A stretch of DNA of 64,000 bases, from NCBI RefSeq assembly GCF_946478805.1, contig NZ_CAMLDC010000003.1:223396-287395 (forward strand), written 5' to 3'. Source of the stretch: an uncultured Fluviicola sp. Its GTDB lineage: Bacteria; Bacteroidota; Bacteroidia; Flavobacteriales; Crocinitomicaceae. How positions within the stretch are numbered: position 1 is the first letter of the stretch; every line of letters starts with the position of its first letter. The position numbers were made by a program, and so were the translations under genes. Under the pieces are notes generated by a model. The model saw nothing but the letters and a program-made list of their open reading frames with translations, was not told where the DNA came from and ran no database searches. Shown piece after piece: positions 25,912-34,026 of this stretch.

Positions 25912-27261
25912 CTATTTCAAAAGCACCAATTTCTTCACAATTGCATTTTCCGAACTTTTGATACGTACAAAATAATCACCGGCATTGAGTGTTTGTGTCT
26001 CGAAAAAAGCAATCGTACTTCCGGCAGGAATGATTTTCTCCAAAACGATTCTTCCTGTCATGTCTGTCAGTTGAACCGTTAAGTTATCTTTCACCAAACC
26101 ATTTACCTGAAGTGTCACCAAATCTGTTGCAGGATTCGGAAACAGATCGATATTGAGGTTTTCCAATTCAGATTGGGTTAATCCCGCAGGTGTCGGTGTA
26201 TAAGTCGTTGTTGTCTCTCCTACCGACGTTACCTTGGTTACCACTTTATTTCCGTAGAAGGTGGGCCCGACTGCATAAGGATAAGCTGAATTCCAGTTTT
26301 CATCCACCGTTGCAAAATAACAATAGATTCCGGCAGGATATTCCGGAGTGACACAGAAACGACCGTTGTGAATATCCAAATAATCTGCACTTGCCGGAGC
26401 TGTAAATTCATAGTCCTCTCTGAAATATCCCAAAGGATAGGTTGCATTTACTGCCGGTCCTGCTGTAACGGAGCTTCCATCGTAATATGTATTTCGCACA
26501 GTGATGTTTCTTAAGGAGAAGGAGGATTTCATACGTACGATTCCACCTGTTCCATCTGCATTTTTATAGGCATAAGCTCCGTAGATTGGAAAACCATCGT
26601 AAGCATAACCGATCAAGGGCGAATGCTGCGTGCTGTCAATGGCATACAAACCATCCGAATCATATAAATTACACACCGTAGAAATAACCTGTAAATCCAG
26701 ATCAAATGCACTAGGACTCTGATGGTGATGATAGTTTCCCATAGCAGGATGACCTTTTGCACAGTCAAAACCGCCACGTTCTCCAACAACTGCGTCCCTG
26801 TTCCAAACTCCGTCGCCAGTTCCTCCTATCGGACCTCCGGCAAGCGCATTTGTTGAATTTTTCCAGGAAACACCATCCCGGTAATCGAACAAGGCGACAC
26901 CATTAATGAAAACTCCAATATTTCCACCGGTAGTCGCTGTAAGGGTTCCCGTATTTTGGGTTGGATTCAACGGAATTTTAAAAATAGCATTCTGATCTGT
27001 AGCCTGACTAGGATTTCCATCCAGGAATGGCCCTGTGGGATAAGAAGGAATTCCATTGGTTGTGACATAAACCCAGGAAGCGGAATATTGAATCAATTGG
27101 GTATTTACAGGAATATTGTCCTGAATAGCAGTTGAGTTTCCACTTACATAATGGCTTCCCATCAATGTGGTGTTTTGTAACCAGGAAGTGACGGTTGGTC
27201 CTTGTGAGAAGGACAAGCCGGAAGAAAGGGAAAATAGGATAATTGCAGCTGTTTGTTTCAT
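25912..27261 (-). CDS. YHYH-domain protein with T9SS type A sorting signal (copy 2)
   Basis: 449 residues from the ATG at 27261; the longer reading to 27333 runs through the promoter motif and is rejected. Signal peptide MKQTAAIILFSLSSGLSFSQ. The YHYH domain spans about residues 90-320, with the core written here as NYHHHQSP and HSPLIGYAYDGFPIYGAYAY in place of the eponymous YHYH. The last 75 residues are a type A C-terminal domain (DLFPNPATD, then a KKLVLLK end), so the protein should be secreted by the type IX system and surface-attached. Its promoter-like motif is shared with the sigma-factor operon upstream, although a terminator separates the two transcripts. Role unknown. Confidence 0.9.
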   Translation of the reverse strand: MKQTAAIILFSLSSGLSFSQGPTVTSWLQNTTLMGSHYVSGNSTAIQDNIPVNTQLIQYSASWVYVTTNGIPSYPTGPFLDGNPSQATDQNAIFKIPLNPTQNTGTLTATTGGNIGVFINGVALFDYRDGVSWKNSTNALAGGPIGGTGDGVWNRDAVVGERGGFDCAKGHPAMGNYHHHQSPSAFDLDLQVISTVCNLYDSDGLYAIDSTQHSPLIGYAYDGFPIYGAYAYKNADGTGGIVRMKSSFSLRNITVRNTYYDGSSVTAGPAVNATYPLGYFREDYEFTAPASADYLDIHNGRFCVTPEYPAGIYCYFATVDENWNSAYPYAVGPTFYGNKVVTKVTSVGETTTTYTPTPAGLTQSELENLNIDLFPNPATDLVTLQVNGLVKDNLTVQLTDMTGRIVLEKIIPAGSTIAFFETQTLNAGDYFVRIKSSENAIVKKLVLLK

Positions 27262-27280
27262 AATAAAAGCATTTAATTGA

Positions 27281-27310
27281 TTAGACGACACTTTATACAG
27301 AAACCCCCGC
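27281..27310 (-). promoter_or_regulatory. Predicted ECF-dependent promoter, copy 2
   Basis: Minus strand GCGGGGG, six bases, then TATAAAGTGTCGTCTAA. The same layout with the same 17-base block occurs at 31068-31097. CGTCTAA is typical of ECF -10 elements. It ends 19 bases before the YHYH copy-2 ATG and has no TAnnTTTG element. Confidence 0.72.
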
Positions 27311-27315
27311 ACTTC

Positions 27316-27352
27316 AAAAAAAAGTCTGTCCACCGGATGATGGACAGACTTT
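27316..27352 (-). terminator. Terminator after YHYH copy 1
   Basis: Perfect 12-bp stem AAAGTCTGTCCA/TGGACAGACTTT with an eight-base loop; on the minus strand followed by eight T. It ends the sigma-to-YHYH operon just before the second ECF-like promoter. Confidence 0.92.
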
Positions 27353-27385
27353 CTCCTATCTTACGCAATTCAGATAGGTAACAAA

Positions 27386-28675
27386 TTACTGTAATGCAAT
27401 TTTTGAATAATTCACTTTTCCGTTATTTGTAACTTTCAACGTGAAAAATCCTGCAGATTCTTTGGAAAGATCTATCAATTGTTCATTTCCCTCAAATTCT
27501 GAGGTATACACCTTCTGACCAGCCATATTATAAATTTCCAGCTTTACGGAACCGGAAACGTCAGGTAATTTCAAATTAAAAATTCCATTCGAAGGATTAG
27601 GTGCAATTTGAGCATCCATTTTTTGTTGCTCTTTTACAGATAACGGCTCGGTAAAACAAGTAACGCCGGAACTTGGTATGGTAATGGTTGCCCCCATTGT
27701 AATATCTTCGGTTTCAGGAGCGCCATAATAGGAAGTACCTATGATGTAAGGATATTCCGGAACTCCGTTTCCATCAATCGTAATGAAATAAGCATATGTT
27801 CCTGAAGGATAATCAGGTGTTATACAAAAACGTCCGTTGTACACGTCCAAATCACCCCCATTCGATGCAGACCAAGCATAATCTTCAACATATGTTCCTA
27901 ATGGATAGGTTCCACTAACTGCCGGTCCATATTGTCCGGAACTTAAAGCAGTTCCATCCGGAAGTGTGGTTCTTGTCGTAATATTTCGCAAGGCAAATCC
28001 TGTCTTCATGCGGGTAACAGCACTTCCTGAATCCATTGCGGTTGAATACCCGTAAGGTCCGTAAATCGGATAACCGTCGAAAGCAAATCCGATAATTGGA
28101 GAATGTTCATTACTTGGTGTACTCTGATATAAACGCAATGGATTCGCATGACTGTGATAAGCTCCTTGTTGTTGCGGATGCGCCCCTAAAGTTGTATCCA
28201 AAACAAATCCTTCTGAAAGGTAAACCTCAACATTCCAGGTTCCTACTCCCATTCCATTGTTATTTGTTCCGTTGTAATAATGTGCATTGGACAATCCGAA
28301 TGCGGGAACGCCGTTATTCAGCAAAGCGATTGCTCCGACCAGCGGAACTTCCGTTTTTGTTGCGGGAACAGTAGGAACCCTTGGAAAACGATAGGTGTAA
28401 TTTTGTTCTGTCGGTGCACCCGGATTCAAGAATTTCCCCATGTTGGTTGTCATACCATCCGACTCAGTCCAGACATATGTATTATTATAACAGACTTTCG
28501 TGACATTTGCCAATACAGTTGAAGTATAAAATACATAAGTTGGTGGTCCTTGAGAAGCTGTGTTTTGCCAATAACTGGCAAATTCTCCCTGATTCATAAT
28601 CCAATTATCCAAACCGGATTGCGCTTGTGCTTTAAGACAAAATAAAGCTAAAACTAATAACGTGGTTCTTTTCAT
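27386..28675 (-). CDS. YHYH-domain protein with T9SS type A sorting signal (copy 1)
   Basis: 429 residues with a signal peptide (MKRTTLLVLALFCLKAQAQ). The YHYH domain covers about 85-330, with AYHSHANP as the variant core and SPIIGFAFDGYPIYGPYGY following. NPSNGIFNLKLPD and the final 75 residues form a T9SS type A domain ending in YSKIALQ. Same architecture as the downstream copy but clearly diverged, so the duplication is not recent. It starts 9 bases after the di-heme enzyme gene and is the last gene of the operon. Likely exported and exposed; substrate unknown. Confidence 0.9.
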   Translation of the reverse strand: MKRTTLLVLALFCLKAQAQSGLDNWIMNQGEFASYWQNTASQGPPTYVFYTSTVLANVTKVCYNNTYVWTESDGMTTNMGKFLNPGAPTEQNYTYRFPRVPTVPATKTEVPLVGAIALLNNGVPAFGLSNAHYYNGTNNNGMGVGTWNVEVYLSEGFVLDTTLGAHPQQQGAYHSHANPLRLYQSTPSNEHSPIIGFAFDGYPIYGPYGYSTAMDSGSAVTRMKTGFALRNITTRTTLPDGTALSSGQYGPAVSGTYPLGTYVEDYAWSASNGGDLDVYNGRFCITPDYPSGTYAYFITIDGNGVPEYPYIIGTSYYGAPETEDITMGATITIPSSGVTCFTEPLSVKEQQKMDAQIAPNPSNGIFNLKLPDVSGSVKLEIYNMAGQKVYTSEFEGNEQLIDLSKESAGFFTLKVTNNGKVNYSKIALQ

Positions 28676-28684
28676 GTATTCGTA

Positions 28685-29701
28685 TTAAAATGTTCGTGGG
28701 TATTGAAATTGTTTATTGTTTAAAAAGGTATTATCCGTCAATGTTTTCAGGAAGGCAATGAGATTTCGCTTATCATCTTCACTTAAATTGATTCCATTGC
28801 GGAGTTGGGGTGCTAATGTCGGGGATGAATGAATAGCTGCTGAATAATGGAAAAGCACCATTTGCAAGCTTCGGTACCTTCCATCGTGCATATAAGGAGC
28901 TGAACGTTCAATATTCCGAAGTGTGGGAACCTTAAATTTCAGGGAGTCCGTATGCTTCTGAGTGATTTTCATTCTTCCGATATCCTGAAGAAGTGAATCT
29001 GGAATCAACCCGTTATTTTGAAATGTCTGATTGGTAAACAAAGGTTCCGTATGGCAAGAAGCACAATTTTCTTTAAACAGATCATAGCCCTTTTTCTCCT
29101 GTTCCGTAAACTGGATTCCCTTGTCGCCACGAATAACTTGGTCGTACTTTGAATTGGAACTAACCAATGTCAGCATGAATTGCGAAATTGCCTTCAGGAA
29201 ACGTTCTCCGGTAATGGTTTCGGAATGAAAAGCTGTTTTAAAAAGTCGTTTGTACTTATCTTGCCTGCCAATCTTTTGGATTACATGGGAAAGATTCTCA
29301 TCCATTTCCAAATGATTCTCCAAAGGCGCCAATGCCTGCATATCCAAGTGATTTACAGCGCCATCCCACATGAAGCTTTTTCCCCAGGCCAGGTTGACTA
29401 AAACAGGAGAGTTGCGCATTCCAATCCGATCTTTGATCCCATGACTTAGGGCATGATCCACATGTGTAAACGCATTGTATGGAGAATGACAGCTTGCACA
29501 TGAAATCGTGCTATCCAAAGACAATACAGGGTCATAAAAAAGAACTCTCCCTAACTGGATTGTTGCCGAATCTAACGGATTTTTCTTGAAATTATAAACA
29601 GGTTCCGGCCAATTTTCGGGAGTTTTCCATAGTTGTTCCGTATAACGAAATGAAACCAAGACCAAAATCAGAGCTAAACAAAATACTTCCAATCGCCTCA
29701 T
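28685..29701 (-). CDS. Di-heme cytochrome c peroxidase/MauG-MbnH family enzyme
   Basis: 338 residues with an N-terminal export signal (residues 4-18). Two c-type heme sites are present: CASCH at residues 68-72 and CASCH at 213-217. The surrounding GRVLFYDPVLSLDSTIS and AYMHDGRY segments fit the bacterial di-heme peroxidase superfamily. Members include true peroxidases and MauG/MbnH, which oxidise a tryptophan in a partner protein. The gene overlaps the end of an MbnP-like gene (ATGA), the same pairing as MbnH-MbnP, so a protein-modifying role is favoured. Periplasmic. Confidence 0.9.
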   Translation of the reverse strand: MRRLEVFCLALILVLVSFRYTEQLWKTPENWPEPVYNFKKNPLDSATIQLGRVLFYDPVLSLDSTISCASCHSPYNAFTHVDHALSHGIKDRIGMRNSPVLVNLAWGKSFMWDGAVNHLDMQALAPLENHLEMDENLSHVIQKIGRQDKYKRLFKTAFHSETITGERFLKAISQFMLTLVSSNSKYDQVIRGDKGIQFTEQEKKGYDLFKENCASCHTEPLFTNQTFQNNGLIPDSLLQDIGRMKITQKHTDSLKFKVPTLRNIERSAPYMHDGRYRSLQMVLFHYSAAIHSSPTLAPQLRNGINLSEDDKRNLIAFLKTLTDNTFLNNKQFQYPRTF

Positions 29702-30369
29702 GGTTTCAGTTCAAAAGATTTTGCGAGTAATTGAGCATATTCAACCGCTTTTATGCACGGTGACATCACATGCAGATCGGACTTGGACAGAACAACTGCT
29801 CTCATTAATGAATTAAGGTCGATATTCAATTGTACAATGCCGGTTTTACTATTTTTCAGGACAATGCGCTGCGCTCCCGAAAACGGTGAAGCATAACCTC
29901 CCAAATGCAATTGAAATGCTTCGCGCTCCGGAGTTAAAAATGTTCCTTCGAGTTTGCAATTGATATAACCGCTTTGCCAGCTCCAATACATTCCGTACAT
30001 CGGATCAAGCGCACCATTCATAGCACCGGAAGTATTCGTGATACTATCTATTCCGAGCAAAAACCGGATCTCATCTATTTGAGCTGATTGAATAGCGGGG
30101 AAAATGATCTTCCGGGTCGAATCGATCTCGAAATCGACCAAATAGGCTTCTACCGGGTCAACAGCAACTAACTGGTCGTTTTGGTAAAATTCAAACTTTG
30201 ACAAATAAAAACGGGCTTGTTCCAACTGGAATGATCGCTCATTCAAGGATGCCGCACGGTTCAGTCCTACCAATTGTTCACCAAGAGTCAGGTTCACATC
30301 GATCGTAAGCTGTCCCCAACTCATAAGAGGAAACAGAAACAGAAAACAATATATAAACGCTTTTATCAA
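29698..30369 (-). CDS. MbnP-like copper-binding family protein
   Basis: 223 residues with a signal peptide ending at MSWGQ. The MbnP family motifs are visible: ARFYLSKFEFY near residues 52-62, then LDPMYGMYWSWQSGYINCKLEG near 121-142 (W129 and W131), HLGGY near 156 and a C-terminal helix. Family MbnP binds copper after a tryptophan is turned into kynurenine by its di-heme partner. It uses a TTG start that shares TTGA with the previous stop, as no ATG occurs before MSWGQ. Adjacent to the di-heme enzyme; Cys138 and Cys207 might add ligands. Confidence 0.85.
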   Translation of the reverse strand: MIKAFIYCFLFLFPLMSWGQLTIDVNLTLGEQLVGLNRAASLNERSFQLEQARFYLSKFEFYQNDQLVAVDPVEAYLVDFEIDSTRKIIFPAIQSAQIDEIRFLLGIDSITNTSGAMNGALDPMYGMYWSWQSGYINCKLEGTFLTPEREAFQLHLGGYASPFSGAQRIVLKNSKTGIVQLNIDLNSLMRAVVLSKSDLHVMSPCIKAVEYAQLLAKSFELKP

Positions 30370-30800
30370 CGTTTAGGTCCTTTTGGTGGTGAAAACAAGT
30401 GTGCGATTTCCTGATTCAATTCCTTGAAATACTTTTTTTGATCCGGTCTGCACAATGCTTCAATCTCTTTGAAGTGGTTGAAATGAATGTGTTCGATCTT
30501 TGCCTCTACATTCAAGATCTCCTGCAATATGCTGTCTGAAAAAGGAGCTTCCAGGTTTGAATACAATTGTTGTTTTTGATTCTGCAACTGTTGTTCCGCA
30601 CTTTCAATTGCTTTCCGGTGACTACGAATCAATACATCATATTTAAGAACCTGCTTTTCATCAAAATGCAATTTCTCAATGATTTCATTTCTTGGTCCAT
30701 GATGCCTGCGCTCAGGAGCCATCCACCATTTATAAATGAACAGGGCATTACTTAAAAGCAATACAACAATGAACCCGTTCCTGATCAAAGACTTTTTCAT
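30366..30800 (-). CDS. Periplasmic heavy-metal sensor, CpxP/ZraP/Spy-like
   Basis: 144 residues. One membrane segment at residues 8-28, then a short Arg/His patch (PERRHHGPR, about 29-37) and an all-helical periplasmic domain, matching the heavy-metal-resistance/CpxP fold of small periplasmic proteins that sense metals or misfolded protein. It overlaps both neighbours by 4 bases. The position between anti-sigma and MbnP suggests it tunes the sigma factor in response to metal, which is inference. Confidence 0.8.
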   Translation of the reverse strand: MKKSLIRNGFIVVLLLSNALFIYKWWMAPERRHHGPRNEIIEKLHFDEKQVLKYDVLIRSHRKAIESAEQQLQNQKQQLYSNLEAPFSDSILQEILNVEAKIEHIHFNHFKEIEALCRPDQKKYFKELNQEIAHLFSPPKGPKR

Positions 30801-31054
30801 GGGTACAATTGATTTGTTGGAGCAAGGTTCATTTCGGAAACCAGGTTCTCATCCTTATCCGCATTCCCTCTTCCCAAAATCATCACATTCAGTGCAATGA
30901 TCAATGCAATTCCGGTGAGATAAACAACCGTTTGTCTTGTTGACAGCCTGTCAAAAAGCTCTTCCTGCACCTTCGCGCGGATACGTGTAAAGAGAAACGG
31001 GGGAACTTCCACCCGTTCAATCTTTCCCAAACTTTGTAACTGATCTTTTTCCAT
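30797..31054 (-). CDS. Probable anti-sigma factor
   Basis: 85 residues from the ATG at 31054; a GTG at 31078 is in frame but lies inside the promoter motif. About 45 cytoplasmic residues (EVPPFLFTRIRAKVQEELF), one membrane segment (VVYLTGIALIIALNVMIL) and a 20-residue periplasmic tail. This is the layout of small membrane anti-sigma factors encoded directly after ECF genes. No zinc-anti-sigma HxxxCxxC motif is present, so it is of a non-ZAS type if the call is right. Confidence 0.65.
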   Translation of the reverse strand: MEKDQLQSLGKIERVEVPPFLFTRIRAKVQEELFDRLSTRQTVVYLTGIALIIALNVMILGRGNADKDENLVSEMNLAPTNQLYP

Positions 31055-31067
31055 ATTGTTCACTTTG

Positions 31068-31097
31068 TTAGACGACACTTTATAGTTTATCCCTCGC
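31068..31097 (-). promoter_or_regulatory. Predicted ECF-dependent promoter, copy 1
   Basis: Minus strand GCGAGGG, six bases, then TATAAAGTGTCGTCTAA, matching 27281-27310 in 23 of 30 positions, with the last 17 identical. The -35-like part lies in the 3' end of the sigma gene and the block ends 13 bases before the anti-sigma ATG. It would drive the anti-sigma-to-YHYH genes. Confidence 0.72.
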
Positions 31098-31590
31098 CAC
31101 CTTCTATTTTTTTTGAAAGATTTGTTTTTGCCCGTTGGATCAACGATTCCACTGCCTTTGCCGAAAGCTCCATAATACCGGCTATTTCCACAATCGGAAG
31201 CTGTTCAATCTTATTCAGGATCAATGAGGTTTTTTGATTATCCGGCAATTCGTTGATACACGAAAAAATAAATGCGATTTCTTCCTTGTTTTCCATCAAG
31301 ACCCCCGGATGATTGAATTCCACCGAGTCGTTTTCGGAAAGTTCATTGGTAAACCAGGAAAAACGTTTTTTCCGCTTTTTAGCTTTTAAAAAATCCAATG
31401 ATTTATTGATTGTGATCCGGTAGAGCCAGGTACCGTGATTGGATTCATGCCGGAATTTATCCAGTGACCTGTAAGCTGCCAGGAAAACATCCTGCGTGAT
31501 TTCTTCCGCATCGTTCACATTCTGAACATACTGCAACGCCAGGTTATAAACCTGTTCGGCATGTTTTTCATACAGTAGCTCTAATGTCAT
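31087..31590 (-). CDS. ECF-type RNA polymerase sigma factor
   Basis: 167 residues. Sigma region 2 spans about 5-75 (NVNDAEEITQDVFLAAYRSL; WLYRITINKSLDF), and region 4 about 110-160 (INELPDNQKTSLILNKIEQLPIVEIA, then an HTH with SAKAVESLIQRAK). No region 1.1 or 3, so it is a group 4 sigma. It heads a six-gene operon with its probable anti-sigma factor, a metal sensor, MbnP, a di-heme enzyme and YHYH. The promoter before it is not obvious; the ECF-like motif lies downstream, in front of the anti-sigma gene. Confidence 0.95.
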   Translation of the reverse strand: MTLELLYEKHAEQVYNLALQYVQNVNDAEEITQDVFLAAYRSLDKFRHESNHGTWLYRITINKSLDFLKAKKRKKRFSWFTNELSENDSVEFNHPGVLMENKEEIAFIFSCINELPDNQKTSLILNKIEQLPIVEIAGIMELSAKAVESLIQRAKTNLSKKIEGGEG

Positions 31591-31784
31591 ATCCGTTTCC
31601 CAAGTAACCTTAAGAGTCGCAATGATAGCAAAAGTTTAAATTAGGTGGAAAATATTAGATCAAAGATCTCATTATCATCCGATCCCTTTTATCCTTGATC
31701 GTCCTGATTATGTCTTCGATCTAAAAAAACCACTTCATAACCATTTAATAACATTTCTGACTTAAAAGCTTCATTATTTCAACG

Positions 31785-31792
31785 TAACTTTG
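31785..31792 (+). promoter_or_regulatory. -7 element upstream of the T9SS type B protein gene
   Basis: TAACTTTG, a perfect match, 82 bases before the likely ATG at 31875. The rest of the 284-base gap (31591-31874) holds AT-rich sequence with a loose GATCAAAGATC palindrome near 31661. Confidence 0.6.
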
Positions 31793-31874
31793 CCGTGAAA
31801 AATTGAATTTGTAATCCTTGATGCACCGATTGTTGCTGAAACCAGGTTCAATTAGAGTTTATTTTTGTTACACA

Positions 31875-33944
31875 ATGCGTTCTCTTCGCGTAATTGCCGG
31901 TTTACTAGTTCTTATTTCATTCCAATCTTATTCGCAACAATTAATCATCAATGAAGTTTCCCAAGGAAGCGGTTCGGAAGAATACGTTGAATTGTTGGTA
32001 GTTGGAACTCCAAGTTGTCAGACTCCTACTCCCTGTTTGGATTTAAGAGGTCGGGTTTTGGACGATAACAATGGTTATTTTGCATCCGGAAGCGGAACTG
32101 GAATTGCAGCTGGAGCTGTCCGTTTCGCAAACAATTCGTTTTGGAGCTGCATTCCCCAAGGAACATTGATTGTTATTTATAGTGATACTGACCGTAATCC
32201 GGCCATTCCACCGGACGATTTGAATATGAATGACGGAAACTGTCGCTTGATTATTCCTATTAATTCTACCTTATTGGAAGGTCAAAGTACCAGTCCGACC
32301 AGTGCAAATCCTACTTACCCTGCCAGTGGAACTTGGGTTTCCGGTGCCGGAAGCTGGAACCAAGTTGCAATGTCGAATTCGAATGACTCTTTTTTGATTC
32401 TTTCGAGTATTTCAGCTACAACACCTTCTCATGCGGTTAGTTGGGGAAATAATTCTACCAATACTATTATTTACTTCTCGGGATCAGCCGGAAGCAAGGT
32501 TTTCTCGATGACAAACACGACTGGTAACAATCCGGCACTTCAAGCAAACTGGACTTCAGGAACTGTTGGTGTCAATGAAACTCCAGGAGCAGCAAATAAT
32601 GCAGCAAATGATGCTTGGATAGGTTCTATGAATCCACAATGCGGAGTGACAACAAGTATCCAGGTTACTGCAAATGCAACTCCAACAGGATGCGGAGCTT
32701 CTTGTAACGGAACAGCTGGTGTCACTATTTCAGGTGGTGCGTCACCTTATACCATTCTTTGGTCGAACGGAGCAACAACTGCAAATCTTACAAATTTGTG
32801 TGCAGGAACTTATACTGTAACCGTTACGGACAACGGCGGATGTTCCATGGCAGCCCAGGCAACAGTAACGAATGGTGCAAGTTCGATCAATGTAGCGGTG
32901 ACTTCTTCAAACGAAACGTGCGCCGGTGCGTGTGATGGAAGTTTGACCGGAAGTGCTTCCGGAGGAACAGGTCCATATAATTACTTGTGGTCTGACAATA
33001 CGACTTTTGCAAATATCATCAATACATGCCCGGGAACTTATTCCGTGACAGTGACCGACCAAAATGGTTGTTCAGGAACTGCTTCCGGTACCGTTTCGGC
33101 AGGAACTCCAATTCCGGATGCAACCATCCAAACAACAGGTCCATTTTCGACTACTGATTCACCCATCCAATTTGTTGCAAACTCTGCCGGGGGAACCTGG
33201 TCTTCAAATTGTGGAACATGTATTTCTGCATCCGGATTATTCGGTCCACAAACTGCCGGAGCGGGAACTTATCAAATTTGTTATTCGGTTGGGGCCGGAG
33301 CTTGTGCCTCCCAGGATTGTCAAACAATTATCGTAACAGGTTGTACTCCACAAACAACAGATGAATCTCATAGCATCTGTCCCGGAGATACCTACACCTT
33401 CAACGGCCAGAATTTCAATACGGCAGGAACTTATCCGTTTGTTTTTACGGGTCAAAATGGGTGTGACAGCACACATACATTAAACCTTTCCATCTTCCAG
33501 GTAAATCCGACTTCACAAACATTCACTCCATGTGAAGGTGATTCGATCCTGGTTGAGGGAACCTGGTATCTTCAATCGGATAATGTGGTGATGAACATCG
33601 TTGACGGAAATGGATGTCCGACCACACACACTGCTCAAATTATATTCGAAGATTGCAGCATTGAAGATTATGCGGTTTTCATTCCCAATGTATTTACTCC
33701 CAATAATGATAATATCAATGATTTCTTTTCAATCAGTATCATGGGCGGATACCTGGCAGAAGGTTTCATAATCAATCGCTGGGGAAATACCATCAAGGAA
33801 TTTCATGTGGATGATTTGAAATGGGATGGAAAAACCAATGACGGGATGTTTGTTCCGGATGGTGTTTACACTTATATTTTTGTAGTGACGAGTAACGCCG
33901 GATTGAATACGCGATACAATGGTTTCGTGACGATGATTCGTTAA
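31875..33944 (+). CDS. Large secreted protein with SprB repeats and T9SS type B signal
   Basis: 689 residues from the ATG at 31875; upstream TTG/ATG readings at 31818-31821 lack a signal peptide. Signal peptide MRSLRVIAGLLVLISFQSYSQ, then a lamin-tail-like region (LIINEVSQGSG, EYVELLVVG), SprB-type repeats (YLWSDN, GTYSVTVTDQNGCSGT; about residues 250-410), Cys-rich modules, and the C-terminal gliding-motility/CHU_C domain (FIPNVFTPNNDNINDFF, then INRWGN, WDGKTNDG, DGVYTY). It should be exported by the type IX system and anchored on the surface by the type B route. Likely an adhesin or surface-structure protein. Confidence 0.9.
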   Translation: MRSLRVIAGLLVLISFQSYSQQLIINEVSQGSGSEEYVELLVVGTPSCQTPTPCLDLRGRVLDDNNGYFASGSGTGIAAGAVRFANNSFWSCIPQGTLIVIYSDTDRNPAIPPDDLNMNDGNCRLIIPINSTLLEGQSTSPTSANPTYPASGTWVSGAGSWNQVAMSNSNDSFLILSSISATTPSHAVSWGNNSTNTIIYFSGSAGSKVFSMTNTTGNNPALQANWTSGTVGVNETPGAANNAANDAWIGSMNPQCGVTTSIQVTANATPTGCGASCNGTAGVTISGGASPYTILWSNGATTANLTNLCAGTYTVTVTDNGGCSMAAQATVTNGASSINVAVTSSNETCAGACDGSLTGSASGGTGPYNYLWSDNTTFANIINTCPGTYSVTVTDQNGCSGTASGTVSAGTPIPDATIQTTGPFSTTDSPIQFVANSAGGTWSSNCGTCISASGLFGPQTAGAGTYQICYSVGAGACASQDCQTIIVTGCTPQTTDESHSICPGDTYTFNGQNFNTAGTYPFVFTGQNGCDSTHTLNLSIFQVNPTSQTFTPCEGDSILVEGTWYLQSDNVVMNIVDGNGCPTTHTAQIIFEDCSIEDYAVFIPNVFTPNNDNINDFFSISIMGGYLAEGFIINRWGNTIKEFHVDDLKWDGKTNDGMFVPDGVYTYIFVVTSNAGLNTRYNGFVTMIR

Positions 33945-33972
33945 GTAATCCCAAAACGATCTGTTCAACTGT

Positions 33973-33994
33973 AAGTAATTTTGCTAAATTACTT
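33973..33994. terminator. Short bidirectional hairpin between convergent genes
   Basis: AAGTAATTT TGCT AAATTACTT, a perfect 9-bp AT-rich stem with a four-base loop. Weak T-tracts, so termination strength is uncertain. Confidence 0.5.
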
Positions 33995-34026
33995 CAATCC
34001 CTTTGACTCAAACCATGGGCTTTCAC

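Noticed and set aside
27262..27333. N-terminal extension of YHYH copy 2
   Set aside because: Would run through the ECF-like promoter and place the signal peptide inside the protein.
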